From: Streptomyces sp. NRRL S-337
Lineage (GTDB): Bacteria > Actinomycetota > Actinomycetes > Streptomycetales > Streptomycetaceae
Reading direction: 5' to 3'
Assembly (NCBI RefSeq): GCF_000720175.1
Contig: NZ_JOIX01000030.1
Span: forward strand, 1-64,000
Length of the DNA: 64,000 nucleotides
Shown piece by piece: positions 32,718 to 40,057 of the stretch (position 1 is the first letter of the stretch; each line of letters begins with the position of its first letter). Made by a program: the position numbers and the translations under genes. Below the pieces are notes generated by a model, which did not search any database, was not told where the DNA came from, and saw only the letters and a program-made list of their open reading frames with translations.

Positions 32718-34238
32718 CTGACTGTCGACCACCTCAACGAACTCCTGCTGCTCTGCTCGCTCGTACTGCTCATCGCGGTCGCCGCGGTACGGCTCTCCTC
32801 GCGCAGCGGGCTCCCCAGCCTGCTCATCTACCTGGGGATAGGCATCGCCATCGGCCAGGACGGCCTCGGCGGGGTCGTCTTCGACGACGCCGAGCTGACC
32901 CAACTCCTGGGCTATGCCGCGCTGGTCGTGATCCTCGCCGAGGGCGGTCTGGGCACCAAGTGGAAAGAGATCAAGCCGGCACTGCCCCAGGCGGCGGTGC
33001 TGTCGACGGTCGGCGTCGCGGTGAGCGTGGGGGTCACCGCGGCCGGAGCGCACTATCTGGCCGGCCTCGGCTGGCGGCAGGCGCTGCTGATCGGCGCCGT
33101 GGTCTCGTCCACGGACGCCGCGGCGGTCTTCTCCGTCCTGCGCAGCGTGCCGCTGCCGGCCCGGCTCTCGGGTGTCCTCGAAGCGGAATCCGGCTTCAAC
33201 GACGCCCCGGTGGTCATCCTGGTCGTCGCCTTCTCCACCGCCCGAGAGGTCGACCACTGGTACGTCCTCCTCGGTGAGATCGCCCTGGAGCTGGCGATCG
33301 GCGCCGCCCTCGGCCTCGCGATCGGCTGGCTCGGCGCCTACTGCATGCGGCACGTGGCGCTGCCGGCCTCCGGTCTCTACCCCATCGCCGTCATGGCCAT
33401 CGCGGTCTCCGCCTACGCGGCCGGCGCACTGGCGCACGGCTCGGGCTTCCTCGCCGTCTATCTGGCCGCGATGATCCTCGGCAACGCCAAGCTGCCGCAC
33501 GCCCCGGCCACCCGCGGCTTCGCCGAGGGGCTCGGCTGGATCGGCCAGATCGGCATGTTCGTCCTGCTGGGCCTGCTGGTCACCCCGCACAACCTCCTCG
33601 ACGACGTGGTGCCGGCCCTGGTCATCGGCATGATCCTCACCCTCGTCGCCCGCCCGACCTCGGTGTTCGTCTCGCTGCTGCCCTTCCACGTGCCCTGGCA
33701 GGAGAAGACCCTGCTGTCGTGGGCCGGGCTGCGCGGCGCGGTCCCCATCGTGCTGGCCACCATCCCGATGGTGGGCGCCGTCCCCGGCAGCGAGGGCGTC
33801 TTCAACGTCGTCTTCGTCCTGGTCGTGGTCTACACCCTGATCCAGGGGCCGACCCTGCCCTGGCTCGCCCGGCACCTCCGGCTGGGCGACGGCGAGGAGC
33901 CCGCCGACCTGGGCATCGAGTCCGCCCCGCTGGAGCGGCTGCGCGGCCATCTGCTGTCGACGTCCATCGGGCCGGCCTCCCGGATGCACGGCGTCGAGGT
34001 CGGCGAGCTGCGGATGCCGGCGGGCGCCGCGGTCACCCTCATCGTCCGGGACGGCTCCAGTTTCGTGCCCTCGCCGTCGACCGTGCTGCGGCGCGGCGAC
34101 GAACTGCTGGTCGTCGCCACGGACCCGGTGCGCGACGCGGCCGAGCGGCGGCTGCAGGCGGTCTCCCGCGGCGGCAAGCTGGCCGGCTGGCTGGGCACCG
34201 GCGCCGCCCCGCGGCGCCGCGGTCACGGCCACCACTGA
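32718..34238 (+). CDS. Potassium/proton antiporter (CPA1 type with C-terminal TrkA_C-like domain)
   Basis: The protein is about 506 residues from a proposed CTG start (LTVDHLNELLLLCSLVLLIAVAAVR...). There are about 12 membrane segments with exchanger motifs GLPSLLIYLGIGIAIGQDG, SSTDAAAVFSVLR (ion-binding Asp), EAESGFNDAP and WAGLRGAVPIVLA. Residues about 400-480 form a TrkA_C-like regulatory domain, and the tail is Arg/His-rich. The CTG at 32718 is preceded by GAGGAAGGA (7-nt spacer). The first ATG/GTG in frame (GTG 32928) would delete the first two membrane helices, so a non-standard start is strongly indicated. Confidence 0.9.
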   Translation: MTVDHLNELLLLCSLVLLIAVAAVRLSSRSGLPSLLIYLGIGIAIGQDGLGGVVFDDAELTQLLGYAALVVILAEGGLGTKWKEIKPALPQAAVLSTVGVAVSVGVTAAGAHYLAGLGWRQALLIGAVVSSTDAAAVFSVLRSVPLPARLSGVLEAESGFNDAPVVILVVAFSTAREVDHWYVLLGEIALELAIGAALGLAIGWLGAYCMRHVALPASGLYPIAVMAIAVSAYAAGALAHGSGFLAVYLAAMILGNAKLPHAPATRGFAEGLGWIGQIGMFVLLGLLVTPHNLLDDVVPALVIGMILTLVARPTSVFVSLLPFHVPWQEKTLLSWAGLRGAVPIVLATIPMVGAVPGSEGVFNVVFVLVVVYTLIQGPTLPWLARHLRLGDGEEPADLGIESAPLERLRGHLLSTSIGPASRMHGVEVGELRMPAGAAVTLIVRDGSSFVPSPSTVLRRGDELLVVATDPVRDAAERRLQAVSRGGKLAGWLGTGAAPRRRGHGHH

Positions 34239-34353
34239 CGTCCGCGGGGCCATGGTGGCGGGCTGCCCCGCAATGTGGCGGACATCTCCAAGAAAGCCAA
34301 GGAAAAGCGGGTGAAGCGCTGGCTAATCCCAGGGCCTCCCCCGCTCGGGCCTG

Positions 34354-34562
34354 TACAATCAAGAAGGAACAACGACGAACCACCTCTGCCTGATGCAGAG
34401 CTGGCGCGACCGCTCGGCGGCCGCGGTCCCCTGCCACCTGCAGCCACCTCTCGGGGTGCGGACCACGCGGTATCACTCGGTCCAGCGCGAGAGGACAGCT
34501 CTCGGCGCGTACCCGTGACGACCTCTCGGCGACGCGCTACCAGGCGGCAGAAAGGCCCGGCC
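34354..34562 (+). promoter_or_regulatory. Promoter -10 and long 5' leader of the MFS gene
   Basis: TACAAT (34354-34359) is a near-perfect -10 box with a poor -35. The roughly 200-nt leader has an AAGAAGGAAC stretch, a small hairpin CTCTGC-CTGAT-GCAGAG (about 34383-34399) and an in-frame GTG at 34515 without a Shine-Dalgarno sequence. Antibiotic-exporter genes in actinobacteria often carry attenuating leaders, so this may be one. The rest of 34239-34353 shows no gene. Confidence 0.4.
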
Positions 34563-35930
34563 GTGGCATCCGCGGTCAAGCACTCCCGTCCCGGTTACGG
34601 ACAACTGCTCCGCACCCCTGGTGCGTGGACCTTCCTCCTGCCCGGCTTTCTGGCCCGGCAGCCGTTCGCGATGCTGACCATCGGCATCGTGCTGCTCGTC
34701 CAGTCCACCACCGGCTCCTACGGCACCGCCGGCGCGGTCTCGGCCGCCACCGGTGTCTCGATGGCACTGTTCGCCCCGCAGAGCGGCAAGCTCGCCGACC
34801 GTTTCGGCCAGCGCGCGGTGCTGATCCCCGGCATCCTCGTGCACACCGCCGGTGTCGCGGCGCTGATCGTCCTGGCCCTGGCGCACGCGCCCCTGTGGGC
34901 GCTGCTCGCCGTGGCCGTCCCCACGGGCGCCTCGACTCCGCAGGTCGGCCCGATGGTGCGGGCCCGCTGGGCGTCCCGCCTCGGTGGCAGTCCGCTGATG
35001 CCGACGGCGGCCGCCTTCGAGTCGGTGACCGACGAGTTCACCTTCGTGGTCGGCCCGGTCCTGGCGACCGCGCTGTGCACCGGCATCCACCCGGCCGCCG
35101 GCCTGATCGCCGAGGCCGTGCTGACCCTGGCCGGCGGCCTGCTCTTCGCCTCCCAGCGCCGCACCCAGCCGCCCGTCCACCAGGCGCGGGCCGACGACCG
35201 GCCGCGCGTCTCGGCCCTGTCGGTCCCCGGCGTCCGCGTGCTGATCGTGGCGTTCCTCGGCATCGGCGCCGTCTTCGGCGGCATGCAGGTCTCGCTGACC
35301 GCGTTCACCCAGGCCATCGGCCAGCCCGGCATCAACGGCCTGCTCTACGGGATCTTCGCCGGCGGCAACATGCTCGCCGGGATCGCCTGCGGCGCCATCG
35401 CCTGGAAGGTCGGCCCGCGCCGCCGGCTGCTGGTCGCCTACGGGCTGCTGGCGCTGGCCACCACCCCGCTGTGGACGGTGACCGCGGTGCCGCTGCTGGG
35501 CGCCGTCGGCCTGGTCGTCGGTCTCTGCATCGCCCCCGCCCTGATCACCGGCTACACCCTGGTCGAGTCCCTCGTCCCGGCCGCCGCCCGCACGGAGGCG
35601 TTCACCTGGCTGACCGGCGCGGTCGCCCTGGGCCAGGCCGTCGCTGCCACCTCCGCCGGCCAGCTCACCGACCGCTTCAGCCCCAGCACCGGCTTCCTGG
35701 TCCCCCTGGCCGGCACGGCCCTGGCCCTGGTGGTGCTGCTGGCCCTGCGCGCCCACCTGCTGCCGCGCTCCTCGTCCGTGGTGACCGGCTCGGACCTGCC
35801 GGACACGGCGGCCGAAACGGACCCGGCGACGGAGCAGACGACGGAGCCGGCCACGGCGTCCGGGAGCGACTCCGCCACCGGGACGGGCCCGACGGCCGAG
35901 GACCGCGGGCGGGAGCTGGCGAACGCCTGA
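34563..35930 (+). CDS. MFS transporter (putative drug/metabolite exporter)
   Basis: The protein is about 455 residues with 11-12 membrane segments (FLARQPFAMLTIGIVLLVQ, GVSMALFAPQSGKLADRFGQRAVL, PGVRVLIVAFLGIGAVFGGMQVSL, AGGNMLAGIACGAI). The motif-A-like GKLADRFGQR loop after helix 2 marks the MFS. The C-terminal 45 residues are a Thr/Ser/Glu-rich tail. GTG 34563 has GAAAGG 7 nt upstream; homologous sequence begins at about HSRPGYGQLLRTPGAW. The substrate is unknown. Confidence 0.88.
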   Translation: MASAVKHSRPGYGQLLRTPGAWTFLLPGFLARQPFAMLTIGIVLLVQSTTGSYGTAGAVSAATGVSMALFAPQSGKLADRFGQRAVLIPGILVHTAGVAALIVLALAHAPLWALLAVAVPTGASTPQVGPMVRARWASRLGGSPLMPTAAAFESVTDEFTFVVGPVLATALCTGIHPAAGLIAEAVLTLAGGLLFASQRRTQPPVHQARADDRPRVSALSVPGVRVLIVAFLGIGAVFGGMQVSLTAFTQAIGQPGINGLLYGIFAGGNMLAGIACGAIAWKVGPRRRLLVAYGLLALATTPLWTVTAVPLLGAVGLVVGLCIAPALITGYTLVESLVPAAARTEAFTWLTGAVALGQAVAATSAGQLTDRFSPSTGFLVPLAGTALALVVLLALRAHLLPRSSSVVTGSDLPDTAAETDPATEQTTEPATASGSDSATGTGPTAEDRGRELANA

Positions 35931-36061
35931 CGGGACGGGCGCGGACAGGTGCTGGCGGATCAGTGCCGGCGGAGTGCCGGCGGGGTGCCGGCGAACGCCT
36001 GCCGCCGTCCGTCGCGGACCGGCCCCGGACGTGGGGTCGGTCACCGTCTGCCCGGTCGCAG

Positions 36062-36090
36062 TGGACTGACGCGCCGGAATACTGCAATAT
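36062..36090 (+). promoter_or_regulatory. Promoter of the FmdB-type gene
   Basis: The -35 TGGACT (36062-36067) and -10 CAATAT (36085-36090) are separated by 17 bp. The CIRCE-like element begins 9 bp after the -10, covering the expected transcription start. Confidence 0.65.
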
Positions 36091-36099
36091 GGAGCGTCG

Positions 36100-36126
36100 T
36101 TAGCACTCATCGAGTGAGAGTGCCAG
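36100..36126 (+). promoter_or_regulatory. CIRCE-like HrcA operator
   Basis: TTAGCACTC-N9-GAGTGCCAG. The left half matches the CIRCE consensus (TTAGCACTC-N9-GAGTGCTAA) at 9 of 9 positions and the right half at 7 of 9, with the exact 9-bp spacing. It lies between the -10 box and the Shine-Dalgarno sequence of the FmdB-type gene, the standard position for HrcA repression. Confidence 0.75.
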
Positions 36127-36137
36127 GAGGAAGTCAA

Positions 36138-36479
36138 GTGCCGACCTACCAGTACCAGTGCACCGCGTGCGGCGAGGGCCTTGAGGCGGTGCAGAAGTTC
36201 ACCGACGACGCGCTGACGGAGTGCCCCAGCTGCAACGGACGCCTCAAGAAGGTGTTCTCCGCGGTCGGCATCGTCTTCAAGGGTTCCGGCTTCTACCGCA
36301 ACGACAGCCGCGGTTCGTCGTCCAGCAGCAGCCCCGCGAAGAGCTCCTCCTCGTCGAGCACGACGTCGTCCTCGGACTCCGCCGGCTCCTCGTCGAGCAG
36401 CTCCAGCTCCGACAGCAAGCCGTCCGCGCCCGCCACGTCGTCCTCCGGCAGCGCGTCGAGCACCAGCTCCGCGGCCTGA
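36138..36479 (+). CDS. FmdB-family zinc-ribbon protein
   Basis: The protein is 113 residues. The N-terminal 45 residues form a zinc ribbon with two CxxC pairs (QCTACG, CPSCNG) in the pattern MPTYQYQCTACGEGLEAVQKFTDD. The rest is an almost pure Ser/Ala/Lys tail with no folded motif. GTG 36138 has AGGAGGA upstream. The role of the family is unclear; control by a CIRCE element suggests a heat-shock or protein-quality link here. Confidence 0.9.
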   Translation: MPTYQYQCTACGEGLEAVQKFTDDALTECPSCNGRLKKVFSAVGIVFKGSGFYRNDSRGSSSSSSPAKSSSSSSTTSSSDSAGSSSSSSSSDSKPSAPATSSSGSASSTSSAA

Positions 36480-36515
36480 GCCCGACCCGGCAGCGCCGGC
36501 AGCACAGCCACCTTC

Positions 36516-36545
36516 GGGCCCCGCCGTCATCGGACGGCGGGGCCC
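36516..36545 (+). terminator. Hairpin terminator after the FmdB-type gene
   Basis: GGGCCCCGCCGTC and GACGGCGGGGCCC form a 13-bp perfect stem with loop ATCG, 37 bp after the stop. Confidence 0.8.
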
Positions 36546-36576
36546 GCTGCATGCGGGTCCACGCGGGTCCACACTC

Positions 36577-36726
36577 CATGCCGGTCCGCCGCATCCCGGC
36601 GCCACGGGCGGGTCCAGGCCATGCCGGTCCATTTCCTCCCGGCGCCACGGGCGGGTCCGCGCCATGCCGGTCCATTTCCTCCCGGCGCCGCGGGCGGGTC
36701 CACCAGCCATGCCGGTCCACTTCCTC
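36577..36726. repeat. 43-bp tandem repeat, three and a half copies
   Basis: Units start with CATGCCGGTCC at 36577, 36620, 36663 and 36708 and contain CCGGCGCCACGGGCGGGTCC. The first differs in the middle and the third is 2 bp longer. A second short direct repeat (CGGGGTGGCGGATCC twice, about 36770-36800) follows. Together with the terminator these fill the gap before the MTA phosphorylase gene; no gene was seen. Confidence 0.75.
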
Positions 36727-36826
36727 TCCGCCCCCTGCCGCCTCGGTCCGCTGCATGTATGCCCACGGGGTGGCGGATCCCGGGGTGGCGGATCCGGCGG
36801 TGGCCGCCCCCGCTAAGGTGACCGCC

Positions 36827-37660
36827 ATGGCTGACGCGGAAATAGGCGTAATAGGCGGTTCGGGCTTCTACTCCTTCCTCGACGACGTGACCGAGATCAC
36901 GGTCGACACCCCCTACGGTCGCCCCAGCGACTCGGTGTTCCTCGGCGAGGTCGCCGACCGCCAGGTCGCCTTCCTCCCCCGGCACGGCCGCGACCACCGC
37001 CTCCCGCCGCACCGCATCAACTACCGCGCCAACCTGTGGGCGCTGCGCTCGCTCGGCGTACGCCAGGTCCTCGGCCCGTGCGCGGTCGGCGGGCTGCGCC
37101 CCGAATACGGCCCCGGCACACTGCTGGTCCCCGACCAGCTCGTGGACCGCACCAAGGCGCGGGTCCAGACCTACTTCGACGGCGAGCCGCTGCCCGACGG
37201 GAGCGTCCCCAACGTCGTCCACCTGACGTTCGCCGACCCCTACTGCCCCGCCGGCCGCCAGGCCGCCCTCGCTGCCGCCCGCGGCCGCGAGTGGGAACCG
37301 GTCGACGGCGGCACGCTCGTCGTCATCGAGGGCCCGCGCTTCTCGACCCGCGCCGAATCCCGCTGGCACGCCGCCCAGGGCTGGTCCGTGGTCGGCATGA
37401 CCGGTCACCCCGAGGCGGTCCTGGCCCGCGAACTGAGCCTCTGCTACACATCGTTGACCCTGGTCACCGACCTGGACGCGGGCACCGAGACCGGCGACGG
37501 CGTCTCCCACGAGGAAGTCCTCCAGGTCTTCGCCCAGAATGTCGGCCGGCTCCGCGAGGTCCTCTTCGACGCGGTCGCCGCGCTGCCCCGGTCCACCGAC
37601 CGCACCTGCCCCTGCGCCGACGCCCACGCGGGCTGGGACCTGGGCATCGAACTGCCGTAG
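36827..37660 (+). CDS. mtnP: S-methyl-5'-thioadenosine phosphorylase
   Basis: The protein is 277 residues of the purine phosphorylase family: IGVIGGSGFYSFLDD at the start, PRHGRDHRLPPHRINYRANLWAL (phosphate and nucleoside binding), EGPRFSTRAESRW and GMTGHPEAVLARELSLCYTSLTLVTDLD. It splits methylthioadenosine to adenine and methylthioribose-1-phosphate. A CPCADAHAG motif near the C-terminus has extra Cys. There is no Shine-Dalgarno sequence; TAAGGT at about 36814-36819 suggests a leaderless mRNA starting at the ATG. Confidence 0.93.
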   Translation: MADAEIGVIGGSGFYSFLDDVTEITVDTPYGRPSDSVFLGEVADRQVAFLPRHGRDHRLPPHRINYRANLWALRSLGVRQVLGPCAVGGLRPEYGPGTLLVPDQLVDRTKARVQTYFDGEPLPDGSVPNVVHLTFADPYCPAGRQAALAAARGREWEPVDGGTLVVIEGPRFSTRAESRWHAAQGWSVVGMTGHPEAVLARELSLCYTSLTLVTDLDAGTETGDGVSHEEVLQVFAQNVGRLREVLFDAVAALPRSTDRTCPCADAHAGWDLGIELP

Positions 37661-37966
<306 letters not shown>

Positions 37967-38284
37967 ATGCCCACTACGCCGTACACCCCACTCGCCCCTC
38001 TCGCCTCGTGCTCTCCCGTTCCCTCTGCTGCTCTCCCGTCCGATCGCTCGGCTGATCTCTCGTCGCCGCCCCTCCCCACTCCCCCACGGTGTGAAGTGCC
38101 CCACTTTCCACCGGTACGAGCCGGCGGCGGCGGGGGCGGATGGGGCAGGGCCGGGCCACGCCGGATGCTGATCGCCGGGCTCGCGATGACCGCCGCAGCA
38201 CTGGCCGGTGCGGCCTCGTACGGGGCCGTACGAGCCTTACCCGCGACGGGCTGCCCGTCGACGGCGGCCATCGGAGGGCGGTAG
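37967..38284 (+). CDS. Hypothetical Pro/Ser-rich protein with one membrane segment (possible remnant)
   Basis: The protein is 105 residues. A Pro/Ser-rich N-terminus is followed by a glycine run, RRM and a hydrophobic segment (LIAGLAMTAAALAGAASYGAV), then it ends abruptly. In related Streptomyces a SAF-domain (CpaB/RcpC-like) gene sits between the FmdB and MscL genes and begins similarly. I suspect this is its truncated N-terminus, but that rests on memory of gene order. Confidence 0.4.
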   Translation: MPTTPYTPLAPLASCSPVPSAALPSDRSADLSSPPLPTPPRCEVPHFPPVRAGGGGGGWGRAGPRRMLIAGLAMTAAALAGAASYGAVRALPATGCPSTAAIGGR

Positions 38285-38286
38285 CC

Positions 38287-38553
38287 ATGCCGCAAGATCG
38301 AGTGGCTTCTCCGCACACCGCCCGCGAAACTGCTGCGAGTGGCGGGGCACCTGCCGCGGGGGCCTGGGCCGGTCGCGCCAACGGTGGCGCGCCGCCCGTA
38401 CCGGAACCGTCGGTCCGGCCCACCGCACGAAACCCATCCGCCGGACCAGCACCGACGCACTGGCCGATCACTGGTTCAGTCGCCGGCTCGATCGCGGCTT
38501 CGGTCGCTGGTTCGTGTTGCCCGACTGGACATCGCTGCTGTGCCCTGCCGTAA
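38287..38553 (+). CDS. Doubtful 88-residue Ala/Pro/Ser-rich ORF before mscL
   Basis: The frame starts MPQDRVASPHTARE... and ends in a Cys-rich piece (CCPTGHRCC). Codon third positions are mixed and no Shine-Dalgarno sequence stands out. It may be decayed sequence from the gene above rather than a functional ORF. Confidence 0.2.
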   Translation: MPQDRVASPHTARETAASGGAPAAGAWAGRANGGAPPVPEPSVRPTARNPSAGPAPTHWPITGSVAGSIAASVAGSCCPTGHRCCALP

Positions 38554-38619
38554 GTTGCGGTGCTGATTGTTCGTGCACCGTCCGTGGTGAGCGTCGTGAG
38601 CGTGGAAAGAGGCTGTCAG

Positions 38620-39132
38620 GTGAGCGAGAGCAAGGGCGTCCTGCAGGGGTTCCGGGAATTCCTGATGCGGGGCAACGTGATCGAACTCGCGGTCGCGGTC
38701 GTTGTCGGTGCGGCGTTCACCAACATCGTCAACGCCGTGGTCAAGGGCGTGATCAACCCGATCGTCGGCGCTCTGGGTTCGCAGAACCTCGACAACTACA
38801 AGGCGTGCCTCACCACCTGCCACACGGACAAGAAGACGGGCGCGTTCACCGACGGGATCTACGTCCTCTGGGGTTCGGTGCTCAGTTCCGCACTGACCTT
38901 CCTGATCACCGCCGGGGTCGTCTACTTCCTCATGATCCTTCCGATGAACAAGTGGAAGGAGCGCCAGGCGGCCAGGAAGCCGGTCGACAACAACCCGCTG
39001 GCCCCGACCGAGGTCGAGCTGCTCACCGAGATCCGCGACGCCCTCATCGCCCAGCGCACCACCTCTGCTGCTCCCGTGCCCTCCTCCACCTCCGGCACGA
39101 TCGGCACCCAGAAGACGCAGACGCAGCGCTAG
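38620..39132 (+). CDS. mscL: Large-conductance mechanosensitive channel MscL
   Basis: The protein is 170 residues. GFREFLMRGNVIELAVAVVVGAAFTNIVNAVVKGVINP is the MscL first helix, and the second helix is LTFLITAGVVYFLMILPMN. The periplasmic loop has two Cys (KACLTTCH). The C-terminal bundle is TPEVxLL-like (APTEVELLTEIRDAL) with a Ser/Thr tail. It acts as an osmotic safety valve. GTG 38620 has AAGAGG 7 nt upstream. Confidence 0.95.
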   Translation: MSESKGVLQGFREFLMRGNVIELAVAVVVGAAFTNIVNAVVKGVINPIVGALGSQNLDNYKACLTTCHTDKKTGAFTDGIYVLWGSVLSSALTFLITAGVVYFLMILPMNKWKERQAARKPVDNNPLAPTEVELLTEIRDALIAQRTTSAAPVPSSTSGTIGTQKTQTQR

Positions 39133-39254
39133 CAGGTCAGAAGCGGCCACACCCGGCGGCCGCCCCAGAGATCTCCGAGGCCTCCAGAGTTTCAGAGCTC
39201 TCCGAGGTCTCCCAGGTCTCCGGAGTTCCGGGGACCTCCGAGATCTCAGGGATC

Positions 39255-39560
39255 TCAGAGGTGATGGGGCGGCTTCTCCGCGAGAAAACGGGCGAGGTCG
39301 GAGGCGCTGTCTCCACCGGCCGGGCGTTCGCCCCAGCCCCTGTCGGTGTCGTCCGAGGACTGCTGGTTCAGCGGGTCGTCGAAGATCAGCGCCGCGGCAG
39401 ACTTGGGAGCCGCCCGCCGAGGGGCCACGGCCGCGGGCTCAGACACGGCCTCGGAGGTGTCCGCCGGCCCACGGTCACCGTCTCCCTCGACGGCGGCGTC
39501 CGGGGCAGCAGGACCGGCCTGAGGCTCAGCGTCCCGCTCGAAATCAGGGGTGGTACTCAC
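39255..39560 (-). CDS. Small acidic hypothetical protein conserved next to mscL
   Basis: The protein is about 101 residues, starting VSTTPDFERDAEP and ending DLARFLAEKPPHHL. It is acidic and disordered-looking except for ALIFDDPLNQQSSDD. GTG 39560 is preceded by TACTCT at 6 nt, so the transcript is probably leaderless; the adjacent GGAGAG is too close to be a ribosome site. It is convergent with mscL across a GAGATCTC-rich gap (39160-39250). Function is unknown. Confidence 0.65.
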   Translation of the reverse strand: MSTTPDFERDAEPQAGPAAPDAAVEGDGDRGPADTSEAVSEPAAVAPRRAAPKSAAALIFDDPLNQQSSDDTDRGWGERPAGGDSASDLARFLAEKPPHHL

Positions 39561-39854
39561 CTCTCCAGAGTACGGGCGGGCCCAACGAAGCCACCGAGCG
39601 GCAACGACCCTCGGCACTCCCTCCGGGGTACGCCGCCCCCTCAGCCTCTGTCCCCTCCGCTCAGCCACCCTCCACCCTCCCGCCAGCGTGCGTGCGTGCG
39701 TGGGTATCGGCTGCCGGGCCCGCCGCCCCCCTCCCATCCCCTCCCGTCGCCAGAGCTCCTCGCAGACCGATTCCAAGGCAGAACGGCCGGGGGATGCCTC
39801 CGGCACGTAGACGCACCCCCCGCTTTCCCGCTCCCCCCAGGGCGGCGCTGATGT

Positions 39855-40019
39855 CTAGTGGCCCTTGTCGTGGGTGGGTATGGGGCGCGGGCGCTGGCCG
39901 CCGTTGGGCCGGGTCGGCGGGCTCTGTGAGGCATGGCTGCGTTTGTGGGGGCGAGTCCGGTCGGTGCTGCCGGGGAGGGAGTGGCGAGCGGGTGCGGATG
40001 ATGAGTGAGGGGAGGACAT
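39855..40019 (-). CDS. 54-residue basic, Pro/Ser/His-rich small ORF
   Basis: It starts MSSPHSSSAPARHS and ends PIPTHDKGH. An AAAGG lies about 12 nt upstream. It directly follows the true stop of the frameshifted membrane protein gene. It is plausible but unproven; the remaining 39561-39854 stretch shows no gene. Confidence 0.35.
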   Translation of the reverse strand: MSSPHSSSAPARHSLPGSTDRTRPHKRSHASQSPPTRPNGGQRPRPIPTHDKGH

Positions 40020-40057
40020 GGGTCGGTCACCTTTCAGATGGACCTGGAACAGGTACG

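Noticed and set aside
39160..39254. Regulatory RNA in the GAGATCTC-rich gap after mscL
   Set aside because: The repeats can pair in many ways, but no promoter or defined terminator was seen; simple-sequence DNA between convergent genes is the easier explanation.
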